Shown one piece after another: positions 23,064 to 29,758 of a stretch of DNA of 64,000 bases (positions within the stretch are counted from its first letter, which is position 1; each line of letters starts with the position of its first letter). Position numbers and translations under genes: made by a program. The notes beneath the pieces were generated by a model. The model was not told where the DNA came from. It made no database searches and was given only the letters and a program-made list of their open reading frames with translations. Source of the DNA: Leifsonia psychrotolerans (GTDB taxonomy: Bacteria; Actinomycetota; Actinomycetes; Actinomycetales; Microbacteriaceae); NCBI RefSeq assembly GCF_013410665.1, contig NZ_JACCFM010000001.1:992001-1056000 (forward strand). Direction: 5' to 3'.

Positions 23064-23684
23064 TTACATCTTTGGGGCGAAGATGTTCACCACCTCGCTT
23101 GCGAAGGTTTTTGCCTGGTCACTTGAGGGTCCCGGATCGGCCACGAACAGGGCTTTTCTGTAATATGCGAGTTCCCGAATTGATTCAAGAATGTCGGCCA
23201 GGGCACGGTGTCCGCCGTCTTTTGCGGGCGCATTAAAGTACACGCGGGGGTACCAGCGGCGCGCAAGCTCTTTCAGCGACGACACATCGACGTTGCGGTA
23301 ATGCAGCTGATTGTCGAGTCGCGGCATGTACTTGGAGATGAACCCGCGGTCGGTGCCGATCGAGTTTCCGGCCAGCGGCGCCCGCTGCTCGGCAGGGATG
23401 AACTTGAGCACATATTCGAGCACCTGGTACTCGGCCTCTGCCGCGCTCACGCCGGCGGGGATCTCTTCGATCAGACCGGAGGTCGTGTGCATGTCGCGCA
23501 CAAAGTCACTCATCTGCTCGAGCGCGTTGTCATCGGGCTTGATCACGATCGCGATTCCCGGGTCGACCGGGTTCAAGTCGTAGTCCGTAATGACGACGGC
23601 GATCTCAACAAGCTCATCAACGCCGAGGTCAAGGCCGGTCATCTCACAGTCGATCCATACCAACCGGTCACTGCTATTTGTCAT
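23064..23684 (-). CDS. orn: Oligoribonuclease
   Basis: Orn degrades 2-5 nt RNA fragments and pGpG to mononucleotides. The 206-residue DEDDh exonuclease begins [21 protein letters not shown], with the first catalytic Asp and Glu, and has [18 protein letters not shown] with the last catalytic residues. The C-terminal extension VVNIFAPKM is slightly longer than in proteobacteria. TAGACT lies six bases before the ATG, so the mRNA is probably leaderless. Confidence 0.95.
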   Translation of the reverse strand: MTNSSDRLVWIDCEMTGLDLGVDELVEIAVVITDYDLNPVDPGIAIVIKPDDNALEQMSDFVRDMHTTSGLIEEIPAGVSAAEAEYQVLEYVLKFIPAEQRAPLAGNSIGTDRGFISKYMPRLDNQLHYRNVDVSSLKELARRWYPRVYFNAPAKDGGHRALADILESIRELAYYRKALFVADPGPSSDQAKTFASEVVNIFAPKM

Positions 23685-23766
23685 TCCCTGAGTCTACTGG
23701 CGGGCTGAGCCCAGCGTTCTGCGGGAGTGCCAGCGCGGAGGCGACGCACTTCATAGACTGTTGTCA

Positions 23767-23985
23767 ATGATTACAACACTCGCCATCCTGCTTCTCGTCA
23801 ACGCACTCTGGAATTTTGTGGTCTGGCCGCAGTTCTACAAGCGAGTCAACAAGGATGTCCGAGCTCGGGATGCCACGGGCAAACCGACGAAGTTCCTGAT
23901 TGTGCATGCCGTGTTGATCGGAATTTCCTTGGTCTTGGCGGTCGTGTCATTGATTGTTGCGATTTTCGCCCTTTCGGCGGGTTAA
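23767..23985 (+). CDS. SCO4848-type small membrane protein
   Basis: A 72-residue protein with two hydrophobic helices (residues 1-20 and 44-70) around a basic loop containing FVVWPQFYKRVNKDVRAR, which resembles an actinobacterial small-membrane-protein family of unknown role. TAGACT at 23754-23759 is seven bases before this ATG, supporting a leaderless start here and not the TTG six bases earlier. It is divergent from orn. Confidence 0.75.
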   Translation: MITTLAILLLVNALWNFVVWPQFYKRVNKDVRARDATGKPTKFLIVHAVLIGISLVLAVVSLIVAIFALSAG

Positions 23986-23999
23986 CGAAAAGAGTTCTG

Positions 24000-24260
24000 A
24001 TGGACCTGGTCTTCTTCTCCTCCGCGTTCTGCGAGCCGTGCCTGCAGACGCGCGAGGTTCTCGCTGAGGTGGCGCGGATGGTGCCGAACGCGACAGTGTC
24101 CGAGTTCGACGTCGCGCGAGATAACGCCGAGGCTGAGGCCAACGGGATCCGTTCGACGCCGACCGTGCTGGTGCGAAACGCTTCGGGCGTCGAGGTATTC
24201 CGCGCCGTCGGCGCGCCCACTCTCGATCAGGTGCTGGTCGCCGCGGCCAAGGCCATCTGA
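24000..24260 (+). CDS. Thioredoxin-fold protein
   Basis: An 86-residue, one-domain thioredoxin or glutaredoxin-like protein. It has the redox motif FCEPC at residues 11-15 and the cis-proline loop RSTPTVLV near residue 58. It is shorter than classical thioredoxin, similar to glutaredoxin-type mini-thioredoxins. Its partner is unknown. It follows the SCO4848-type gene by 14 bases and may share its transcript. It is the last intact host gene before the prophage. Confidence 0.82.
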   Translation: MDLVFFSSAFCEPCLQTREVLAEVARMVPNATVSEFDVARDNAEAEANGIRSTPTVLVRNASGVEVFRAVGAPTLDQVLVAAAKAI

Positions 24261-24340
24261 CCCCGAACGTTGCACGCGTGCACGCGCGAGGCCAGTTGCA
24301 TTCGAGCAGGGCCACGTTGGCGTAGTAGTCTCGATAGGTC

Positions 24341-24381
24341 GCCCCCGTAGCTCAGGGGATAGAGCAGGAGCCTTCTAATCT
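24341..24381 (+). pseudogene. 5' half of host tRNA-Arg(TCT), split by the prophage
   Basis: The acceptor strand GCCCCCG, D-arm GCTCAGGGGATAGAGC and anticodon arm GGAGC-CTTCTAA (anticodon TCT at 24374-24376) are present. After TAATCT the sequence becomes phage DNA (GAAGGG) with no variable loop, T-arm or 3' acceptor strand. The missing half starts again at about 63974 (TAATCTCTTGGTCGCAGG). The gene is therefore broken in its anticodon loop and not rebuilt at either end. Confidence 0.9.
24370..24381. repeat. attL core
   Basis: GCCTTCTAATCT, matching attR at 63968-63979 in 11 of 12 positions. The one difference is base 24375 (C here, G in attR), which is the middle base of the host anticodon. 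Strand exchange must therefore lie in TAATCT to the right of it. The same base forms the stop codon of the repressor on the other strand. Confidence 0.9.
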
Positions 24382-24638
24382 GAAGGGTGCCCCTTGGGCA
24401 TTGAGATCAGCTCAACGAGACTGATGCCGAAGACGCGCGCAATGCGCCCCAGCTCGTCTACGTCGAATGGCATTTCGCCATTGGTGCGGCGGCTCATCGT
24501 GGATTGAGTCATCCCGATCTCGCGGGCCAGCGCGGCATCCTTGATCTGTCGGACGCCCATGTGCGCGCGCACGGCTGCTGCAACGTTGTTCCGATGGCTG
24601 GTCTGCTCGGGGAACTTGCTTACGGTCGCGTTTCTCAT
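24375..24638 (-). CDS. Prophage-form repressor (XRE-type), truncated at attL
   Basis: An 87-residue DNA-binding protein with a lambda-type helix-turn-helix at residues 34-53 (DAALAREIGMTQSTMSRRTN). The ATG at 24638 is chosen because TATAGT lies six bases before it with a perfect TTGACA 18 bases further up, so the mRNA is probably leaderless. It ends KGHPSD and a TAG that spans the attachment core; the deciding base comes from the host tRNA. In the joined phage genome the frame would continue for 38 codons (see 63859-63978). It would repress early genes and its own promoter through the operators at 24675-24804. Confidence 0.88.
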   Translation of the reverse strand: MRNATVSKFPEQTSHRNNVAAAVRAHMGVRQIKDAALAREIGMTQSTMSRRTNGEMPFDVDELGRIARVFGISLVELISMPKGHPSD

Positions 24639-24644
24639 GGGTTC

Positions 24645-24674
24645 ACTATATTGGACGCATTCCGGGCATGTCAA
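24645..24674 (-). promoter_or_regulatory. Repressor promoter
   Basis: On the minus strand, TTGACA (24674-24669) and TATAGT (24650-24645) are separated by 18 bases. The ATG of the repressor begins six bases after the -10 box, so transcription should start at or next to the start codon. Confidence 0.85.
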
Positions 24675-24804
24675 CCGCTGGGCGGGTAGAAGTTCCCGCT
24701 GAGCGGGTAGAACCAACGACACGCACCGGAATGGATTAGGTATCTACCCATTCAGTGGGTAGAAATACCTACATGACCCAATCACTACCCACTCACCGGG
24801 TACC
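24675..24804. promoter_or_regulatory. Operator array between repressor and Cro-like gene
   Basis: Four related sites are seen. A perfect dyad, TCTACCCA-ttcag-TGGGTAGA, lies at 24743-24763. CCCGC-tga-GCGGG followed by TAG lies at 24695-24710. A GGGCGGGTAGA half-site lies at 24680-24690. CTACCC-actcacc-GGGTACC lies at 24785-24803 inside the start of the Cro-like gene. The common half-site is GGGTAG. Two sites sit close to the repressor promoter and two around the rightward start, as in a lambda-like switch. Confidence 0.75.
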
Positions 24805-25000
24805 GGATGCTCTGCGAGTGGCACTGTTCAGTGCCAAGGTGTCGCAGCAGAAGGCCGCATCCGTCACCGGCTACTCATCATCCGCCATATCGCGAAGGCT
24901 CGCAGGCGACACGCCTATCACCCTGGACGACCTGAACAGAATCGCTGCGGCGGCGGGGCTCGACGTGCAGATCATTCTCACCGAGAAGATCGCGGCGTGA
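24773..25000 (+). CDS. Cro-like helix-turn-helix protein
   Basis: A 75-residue protein transcribed divergently from the repressor. Its HTH (QQKAASVTGYSSSAISRRLAG, about residues 23-43) resembles XRE regulators. It is the first rightward gene, the usual place of cro. The ATG at 24773 fits the operator layout; a GTG 18 bases upstream lies inside an operator. The C-terminus TEKIAA ends in Ala-Ala, which can act as a ClpXP signal in short-lived regulators. The stop overlaps the GTG of the next gene. Confidence 0.75.
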   Translation: MTQSLPTHRVPDALRVALFSAKVSQQKAASVTGYSSSAISRRLAGDTPITLDDLNRIAAAAGLDVQIILTEKIAA

Positions 25001-25770
25001 CCACCGTTGCCGTCATCCCGCAGATGACCCACGATGAGGCTGAGACAATCACGGAACAGATCACTTTCCGTCTCGATGCCATTGCCGACAACTACGAAGT
25101 TGTGATGCCGCTGATTCGTGAGGCGATTGAACGCGGCGCGCATGATGTGCTGGGCTATCCATCAGTCGGAGCGTACGTCTCAGATCAGTTCGGCGGCGCA
25201 CTCTCCCGCCTCGGCGTAGAGGTTCGGCGCGAGGTCGTACGGGAGCTGTCAGCAGCCGGCATGAGCACTCGGGCAATTGCGCCGATCGTGGGCGTGACCC
25301 GACAGATGGTATCCAAGGACATTCACGCTAATGAGGTGGCAACCGAGTTGCCACCTGAGCTCTCCGACGCTCCCGGCACTACCCAAAGGCTCACCGGCGC
25401 AAACTCGGCCTCCGAAGCCAACTTCCCAGCCCTCGCCGCCGTCAACCTCGACACCGGTGAAGTCTTCGACGCACCCACCACCGTCACTGAGACGCACACG
25501 GTCAAGACCGTAACTGGCCTCGACGGGAAGACGTACAAGACACAGGAACCGAAGACCCCACAGCGACGTGCGCTCACTGAAACCGCCAGAGACACCGGCT
25601 GGGAACTCCACAAGACCATCGAGAAACTTCAGCGCATCACCGAAGACGACCGATTCACCCGAAACAAAGAAGAGGTGGCCTCACACCTGCGAGGCCACCT
25701 GCAATTCGCTATCGAGTCCTGCCAAGGAATCCTCGACGCATTCAACACACAAGACAAGGATACCGAATGA
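24997..25770 (+). CDS. Phage protein with HTH domain, unknown function
   Basis: A 257-residue protein. The segment VVRELSAAGMSTRAIAPIVGVTRQMVSKDIH at about residues 76-106 is a clear HTH of the resolvase/sigma type. The N-terminal 70 residues contain GAHDVLGYPSVGAYVSDQFGG, a block that occurs before such an HTH in other actinobacterial and phage proteins as far as I recall. The C-terminal half is Thr/Pro-rich and then helical. It starts with GTG overlapping the Cro-like gene. It is probably an early DNA-binding regulator. Confidence 0.65.
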   Translation: MTTVAVIPQMTHDEAETITEQITFRLDAIADNYEVVMPLIREAIERGAHDVLGYPSVGAYVSDQFGGALSRLGVEVRREVVRELSAAGMSTRAIAPIVGVTRQMVSKDIHANEVATELPPELSDAPGTTQRLTGANSASEANFPALAAVNLDTGEVFDAPTTVTETHTVKTVTGLDGKTYKTQEPKTPQRRALTETARDTGWELHKTIEKLQRITEDDRFTRNKEEVASHLRGHLQFAIESCQGILDAFNTQDKDTE

Positions 25771-26621
25771 CCACCGCAACCGCACTCCCGGCCATCGTCA
25801 TCGAGAACATCACCCCCGCAATCGCTGAGCAATACCTCACGAAGAACGTCAAGAACCGTCGCACGAAAGAACTGCGCATCGCCCGCTACGCCCGCGACAT
25901 GATCGCTGGCAACTGGCAGATCACCGGCGAGCCGATCAAGTTCGACGTAGCAGGGAACCTTGCCGACGGGCAGAACCGACTCCTCGCAATCATCCGCGCA
26001 GACGTGACGGTGACAATGGTTGTCGTACGCGGCGTGACTCTCGACGCAATGTCCGTCATGGACTCCGGCGCTCCCCGGTCCAACGCTGACACCCTCGGCC
26101 TGAACGGGTTCGCGAACGGTAAGGACCTCGCCGCGGTCTGCAACATCCACGCAGCATGGGTCGCCGGCGGATTCACTCACGCAATGGCCTCGCCTCGCGA
26201 CTCGCAACTGTCGCACTCAGAGGTGCTCGCGCACATGGAAGAGTTCCCGAACCTCGCCGAGTCGACCGCCGAAATGTCAAAGCTCAAGCGCGCTCTGCGC
26301 CTCCCGATCGGGGCCCTCGCGACCGCGCACCACGCCTTTGTGGAAATCGACCCGGATGCCGCATCCGACTTCTTCGATCGGATCAAGGGGCTGCGCACAT
26401 CTGGCGCGGGAGACCCCATCGCTACACTGCACAAGCGCGTCGCTGCCGAATCGTTCAAGCGCGTCCAAACAAAGCCATCCACTGCGCTGTTCTTCATGTT
26501 CCGCACATGGAACGCCTACATCCGTGGCGAGGAACTCAGCAAGCTCCAGCTGGGTAGCTCAATTCTCGGCTGGACCCCCATCCCCGCACCCCTCGCAAAG
26601 AGCGGGAAGGCCGCAGCATGA
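25767..26621 (+). CDS. Conserved phage protein of unknown function
   Basis: A 284-residue protein. The N-terminal part (NRRTKELRIARYARDMIAG, NWQITGEPIKFD, LADGQNRLLAIIRA) has the layout of a widespread phage family in which a GxPIxFD strand and a DGQxRL motif recur, distantly ParB-like. VMDSGAPRSNADTL is the next conserved block. I do not know its activity. It is joined to both neighbours by ATGA overlaps, so it belongs to the early rightward operon. Confidence 0.6.
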   Translation: MTTATALPAIVIENITPAIAEQYLTKNVKNRRTKELRIARYARDMIAGNWQITGEPIKFDVAGNLADGQNRLLAIIRADVTVTMVVVRGVTLDAMSVMDSGAPRSNADTLGLNGFANGKDLAAVCNIHAAWVAGGFTHAMASPRDSQLSHSEVLAHMEEFPNLAESTAEMSKLKRALRLPIGALATAHHAFVEIDPDAASDFFDRIKGLRTSGAGDPIATLHKRVAAESFKRVQTKPSTALFFMFRTWNAYIRGEELSKLQLGSSILGWTPIPAPLAKSGKAAA

Positions 26622-26731
26622 CCCCCGACACCATCCACGCGTACCTGTCCATCCCGGGCGCGGTCATCCTCACCGTCGTCTACCTGCGCGTCCGTGCAGT
26701 GCAGATGCGTGCAGAGCGGGTGGCACGATGA
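26618..26731 (+). CDS. 37-residue membrane peptide
   Basis: A very short frame, MTPDTIHAYLSIPGAV... to RAERVAR, with one hydrophobic helix (residues 9-24) and a basic C-terminus. It fills the gap between two good genes exactly, with ATGA overlaps at both ends, which supports translation. The function is unknown. Confidence 0.6.
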   Translation: MTPDTIHAYLSIPGAVILTVVYLRVRAVQMRAERVAR

Positions 26732-27471
26732 GCGCGCTCACCCCATTCAGATACGCCGGCACTGTTGTCGTCTCGTCGGAGGCAATCGCAGAAGGCTCGG
26801 GCGTTGAGCACCGCGCAGTGTTGCAGCTCATCCACGCCAACCTCTCTGACTTCGAAGACTTTGGGCAGGTCGCATTTGAAATGCGGGCTGGTTACAACAA
26901 CGCTCAGGTGCGTGTCGCTCTTTTGAACGAGCAGCAGGCCACGCTCCTGATGACGTTCCAGCGAAACACTGAGCAGGTTCGGTCGTTCAAGAAGGCGCTT
27001 GTGCGGGCGTTCTTCGACATGGCACGCGAGGTCGTCCCGCCCGCTGAGATGTCCCGCCTCGAGATTCTGCAGTTCGCGCTCGAATCCGAGCAGCGCGCAG
27101 TACAGCTCGAGGCGAAGGTCGCGATCGATGCCCCGAAGGTCCAAGCATGGGATGAACTCGCCTCTGCTGACGGTGACTATGAGGTTGCTGATGCGGCGAA
27201 GATCCTGGCGCGTGCCGGTATTGAGACGGGGCAGGCGCGCCTGTTCAAGCAGCTTGCCGATCTTGGCTGGATCTTCCGTGGTTCTCACGGGAAGTGGAAA
27301 GCATTCCAGACGGCTGTCGATGCCGGCTATCTGGCCGAGAAGCCGATGAGCCACTACCACCCGAAGACCGGCGCTGTCGTTCTTGACCCGCCTCAGGTAC
27401 GCGTGACTGTTCGCGGCCTTGAACGGTTGCGTGTCCGGCTCGGGTCGCTCGACCTGGCGGTGGTCGCATGA
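26728..27471 (+). CDS. Phage antirepressor, Rha-like N-terminus with KilAC-type C-terminus
   Basis: A 247-residue protein. The N-terminal domain (VSSEAIAEGSGVEHRAVLQLI, FEMRAGYNNAQVRVALLNEQQATLLMTF) is of the Rha/antirepressor type. The C-terminal domain (DYEVADAAKILARAGIETGQARLFKQLADLGWIFRG) is the KilAC antirepressor DNA-binding domain. Such proteins oppose repressors or regulate phage genes. The location just after the switch region fits. It starts with an ATGA overlap and is followed by another. Confidence 0.85.
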   Translation: MSALTPFRYAGTVVVSSEAIAEGSGVEHRAVLQLIHANLSDFEDFGQVAFEMRAGYNNAQVRVALLNEQQATLLMTFQRNTEQVRSFKKALVRAFFDMAREVVPPAEMSRLEILQFALESEQRAVQLEAKVAIDAPKVQAWDELASADGDYEVADAAKILARAGIETGQARLFKQLADLGWIFRGSHGKWKAFQTAVDAGYLAEKPMSHYHPKTGAVVLDPPQVRVTVRGLERLRVRLGSLDLAVVA

Positions 27472-27644
27472 ATAACTCATCGACCCGCCGTTGTCCGTGG
27501 CTGCTCTGCCTGTGCGGTGGATGCACCGGTATCCCTCGCGTGAAGCGGGTCAAGCTGGTCCCCCTTCGCGGCGAGCTGGTGTCGATGACCCCCGGCCAAT
27601 ACCGGTCCTACAGGGATGCCCTGATGACCTCCACCACGGGCTAA
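27468..27644 (+). CDS. 58-residue Cys-rich small protein
   Basis: A frame of 58 codons beginning at an ATGA overlap with the antirepressor. The N-terminus has four cysteines within a short span (CPWLLCLCGGC), followed by a basic segment and MTPGQYRSYRDALM. It may bind zinc, but there is no second Cys pair of classical spacing. The function is unknown; the overlap and absence of a competing gene support it. Confidence 0.55.
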   Translation: MNNSSTRRCPWLLCLCGGCTGIPRVKRVKLVPLRGELVSMTPGQYRSYRDALMTSTTG

Positions 27645-27967
27645 CCACCCCCTTCCCCAGCTGGGTTGACCCTCACTGTCCGGTCACCCCAGCACTATTC
27701 GTCGCGCCTCGATACAGGGGTTGCGCGAATCAAAACCGCTCTTTGACAACTCCACAGCAGACCAGAACGACTCTCACGAATGATCCTCACGCAGTTTGCG
27801 CGGGTGATTTCTAGCAGCCGGGAGGTTGGTTTTACCGATCACTGACGCGAGCCATTGCAGGGCGTGGCGTGAGTGATTGCCGGTGTGGTGCGGGCCTGCA
27901 TGTGCCCGCTGATAGGTGGGGTTCGACTCCCTGCCCCGGCACTCACCAATAAGAGAGAAGGAAACAC
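27645..27967. other. Non-coding stretch with a tRNA-like element
   Basis: No convincing gene is seen in 323 bases. TTGACA at 27743-27748 could be a -35 box, but no good -10 follows at normal spacing. The right part holds a tRNA-like sequence (27879-27941). The last bases carry AGAAGGAA, the ribosome-binding site of the next small gene. Confidence 0.45.
27879..27941 (+). other. tRNA-like element without anticodon arm
   Basis: GCCGGTG can pair with CCCCGGC (one mismatch) as an acceptor stem. A T-arm of tRNA form, TGGGG-TTCGACT-CCCTG, is present. A short GTGC/GCAT stem takes the D-arm position, but the interval is too short for an anticodon arm. It is likely a tRNA relic or a tRNA-like RNA structure. 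Confidence 0.45.
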
Positions 27968-28144
27968 ATGGACATCGACTGGAACGCAATCATCTGGTTC
28001 GTCATCTGGGCAGCGGCTGTGATCGCGTCGCTCTGGCTCATCATCTGGGTCACCGTCGCATCGATCGCAGTCCGCCGAGCAAAGGCGTTCAAGGCGGACT
28101 TCGACAAGGGCTTCGACAGCGAATTCTTCAAGCGCCATCGCTAG
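27968..28144 (+). CDS. 58-residue single-helix membrane protein
   Basis: MDIDWNAIIWFVIWAAA begins a Trp-rich hydrophobic helix that spans residues 5-33, followed by a basic and aromatic cytoplasmic tail (KADFDKGFDSEFFKRHR). AGAAGGAA lies five bases before the ATG. It stands alone between two tRNA-like elements. The function is unknown; the strong ribosome site and the clean membrane topology support a real gene. Confidence 0.65.
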   Translation: MDIDWNAIIWFVIWAAAVIASLWLIIWVTVASIAVRRAKAFKADFDKGFDSEFFKRHR

Positions 28145-28151
28145 CACTCAC

Positions 28152-28198
28152 CGCGGCGAGGCGTAAGGGCTTGTCTCGGTTCGATTCCGAGCGTCGCA
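28152..28198 (+). other. tRNA-like minihelix
   Basis: A perfect tRNA T-arm, CTCGG-TTCGATT-CCGAG, is followed by CGTCGC, which pairs with GCGGCG about 16 bases upstream of the T-arm. The result is an acceptor plus T-arm minihelix with neither D-arm nor anticodon arm. It lies just after the small membrane-protein gene. Confidence 0.45.
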
Positions 28199-28200
28199 CA

Positions 28201-28259
28201 AGGCCGGTCAGGTCAACCCTCCTACCTATGGGAGGCGGTTGATGCTGCCGGGCTGGCCT
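28201..28259 (+). ncRNA. Long imperfect hairpin, possible structured RNA
   Basis: Three nested complementary blocks occur in order: AGGCC with GGCCT, GTCAACC with GGTTGAT, and CCTCC with GGGAG/GGAGG, around the loop TACCTAT. The 59-base element lies between small genes and has no T run, so it is not an ordinary terminator. It may be a leader structure for the 28285 gene or an independent RNA. Confidence 0.4.
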
Positions 28260-28284
28260 CTAACCACAAACAGAAGGAGCGCGA

Positions 28285-28428
28285 ATGCTCAAGTTCAAGG
28301 ATGTCATCAGAACGCTCGATGGCCTCGGCGTCATCGTATCGATTGGCAAAGCGCACTACGGAGTGGAGTTCACCGCCGGAGAGGTCATCTACTACCCGCA
28401 TGACGCGGTGAGCCCCGCTAACGGCTAA
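28285..28428 (+). CDS. 47-residue hypothetical protein
   Basis: MLKFKDVIRTLDGLGVIVSIGKAH begins a small beta-rich soluble protein with GVEFTAGEVIYYPHDAV. AGAAGGAG lies seven bases before the ATG. The composition suggests a small SH3-like or barrel fold, which is only an impression. The function is unknown. Confidence 0.6.
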   Translation: MLKFKDVIRTLDGLGVIVSIGKAHYGVEFTAGEVIYYPHDAVSPANG

Positions 28429-28446
28429 CCCACCCCAAACAAAGAA

Positions 28447-28466
28447 GCCCCTGCGCTAACAGGGGC
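28447..28466 (+). terminator. Hairpin after the 28285 gene
   Basis: A perfect 7-bp stem, GCCCCTG and CAGGGGC, with loop CGCTAA. No T run follows and the next gene starts 18 bases on, so it could be a weak terminator or processing site. Confidence 0.45.
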
Positions 28467-28484
28467 CAGATCAAAGGACTACCA

Positions 28485-28955
28485 ATGAACACTTCTACTG
28501 TACGCACCCCAATCCGACGTGAGGACATCCGCAAGGGCGATCTGATCCGGAAGGAATACACCGAGCGGCTCCGCTCAACGGTCGCTCACGAATACGTTGC
28601 CGAATCTGACGGCGACACCGCCGACCCGCGTACGACCGGAAACTTCTTCCTTCTCGACCGCCCGGTGGCTCCGGTGGTGCTGCCGACTGAAACCGGAATC
28701 TACATGGATGCGACTGGTGGTATTTGGTCATTCCAGACAAACGGCAACCTTGCTTTAAAGGTCGAGTCTTCGGCTGGATGGTTTAACGACGAGCACGTCG
28801 CAGGATTCGCCCCATTCACTCGCCTTGAGCCTGTCGCCGTGACTGCCGAGAAGGTTCTGAACCGGGTAGCGAAGCTGGTCATTTTCAGCTTGATGGGCGA
28901 TGGCGGTGAAGCCGATCTCAAACAGATCGCCGCTGAGTTCGGGGTGACCTCATGA
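28485..28955 (+). CDS. Hypothetical phage protein
   Basis: A 156-residue soluble protein with no recognised domain. The N-terminal IRREDIRKGDLIRKEY suggests a small beta-barrel start. TETGIYMDATGGIWSFQTNGNLAL looks like two beta strands. The C-terminus is helical. It overlaps the next gene by ATGA. The early position suggests an accessory role during takeover. Confidence 0.6.
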   Translation: MNTSTVRTPIRREDIRKGDLIRKEYTERLRSTVAHEYVAESDGDTADPRTTGNFFLLDRPVAPVVLPTETGIYMDATGGIWSFQTNGNLALKVESSAGWFNDEHVAGFAPFTRLEPVAVTAEKVLNRVAKLVIFSLMGDGGEADLKQIAAEFGVTS

Positions 28956-29218
28956 CCCGCCCGAATCTCGCAAACCCTCAGTTCGACGTTCACGCTGAGG
29001 TAATCGCGCAGCACTCGAAGCCGTGGGTTGCTGCTGACGTTCGCCGCATCCGGACTGAGCAGAAGCCCGCAACTGGGAGCGTCGCCGTTCAGACCGCCGA
29101 AGCAATCCCGGCGCCGCGCAAGTCACGACTGAGAATCGCCCTGGCTTACCTGGGGTTGCTGCTCATCGTGGCCGTGTTCGTGGCCCTTGCTGCTTACGGG
29201 GTGCAGGTGATCGCATGA
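28952..29218 (+). CDS. Small membrane-anchored hypothetical protein
   Basis: An 88-residue protein with a hydrophilic N-terminal 58 residues, a basic patch (PRKSRLR) and one C-terminal hydrophobic helix (IALAYLGLLLIVAVFVALAA). The layout is that of a tail-anchored protein. It overlaps its neighbours at both ends by four bases. Confidence 0.6.
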   Translation: MTRPNLANPQFDVHAEVIAQHSKPWVAADVRRIRTEQKPATGSVAVQTAEAIPAPRKSRLRIALAYLGLLLIVAVFVALAAYGVQVIA

Positions 29219-29310
29219 CCCCCGCAACGATCCGTTTCGTCTACCTGACCATGTGGGTTCTCGCTGGGGTCATCGCGTTGCAGATCATCGCGGCAGTCGG
29301 GCGACTGTGA
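29215..29310 (+). CDS. 31-residue membrane peptide
   Basis: MTPATIRFVYLTMWVLAGVI starts a peptide that is nearly all one hydrophobic helix. It fills the interval between two genes with four-base overlaps on both sides (ATGA and GTGA), resembling the peptide at 26618-26731. The function is unknown. Confidence 0.55.
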   Translation: MTPATIRFVYLTMWVLAGVIALQIIAAVGRL

Positions 29311-29567
29311 GCGGCTTCTATGCCAGATCGAAGCCGACGTACACCCCGGCGTTGCGCGACCGCGTACTGATCACCCAGCGCGTCCATGGCCGCGAACCGG
29401 GCGAACCACTCGACGGCTGGATCGTCGCACTCAACGCCGACATGGTGACCATCAGCGCCACCCCAGACGACGACGGACGCGACGACTACGACCGGAACAC
29501 ATTCATGCGCGCCTCATTCGTCCGGGACCGTTACACCTCAATCGAACCATTCGAGAGGACAACCTGA
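29307..29567 (+). CDS. Hypothetical phage protein
   Basis: An 86-residue acidic protein beginning at a GTGA overlap (MSGFYARSKPTYTPALRDR). It contains DRVLITQRVHGREPGEPLDGW, which looks like a small beta-barrel fold, and the acidic loop PDDDGRDDYDRNTF. The longer upstream frame overlaps the 31-residue peptide and is not used. The function is unknown. Confidence 0.6.
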   Translation: MSGFYARSKPTYTPALRDRVLITQRVHGREPGEPLDGWIVALNADMVTISATPDDDGRDDYDRNTFMRASFVRDRYTSIEPFERTT

Positions 29568-29758
29568 TGACCCCTCACCGCAAACTCCGCCTCACCTGCA
29601 CGGCCACCGCAACCCTCGCGGTGGCCGTCCTCATTATCACCTTCACCCGACCTCCCGCATATGACGGCACATGGTTGCTGTTCGGCATCCTCGCGTTCAG
29701 TGCGCTGGCTATCGCGGTGCGGGTTCACACAACCAATCGAAAGGCATCATCATCATGA
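29567..29758 (+). CDS. Small two-helix membrane protein
   Basis: A 63-residue protein with a basic head (MTPHRKLRLT) and two hydrophobic helices at about residues 10-26 and 35-51. It starts at a TGATG junction and overlaps the ATPase gene by four bases. It might be a small early-lysis or membrane-modulating protein, but nothing specific supports that. Confidence 0.6.
   Translation: MTPHRKLRLTCTATATLAVAVLIITFTRPPAYDGTWLLFGILAFSALAIAVRVHTTNRKASSS

Noticed and set aside
24341..24420. Possibility that attL keeps a functional tRNA-Arg
   Set aside because: After TAATCT the phage side reads GAAGGGTGCCCC, which supplies no variable loop, T-arm or acceptor strand.
27839..28147. 102-codon minus-strand frame
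   Set aside because: It is antisense to the small membrane-protein gene, which has a good ribosome site and clear topology.
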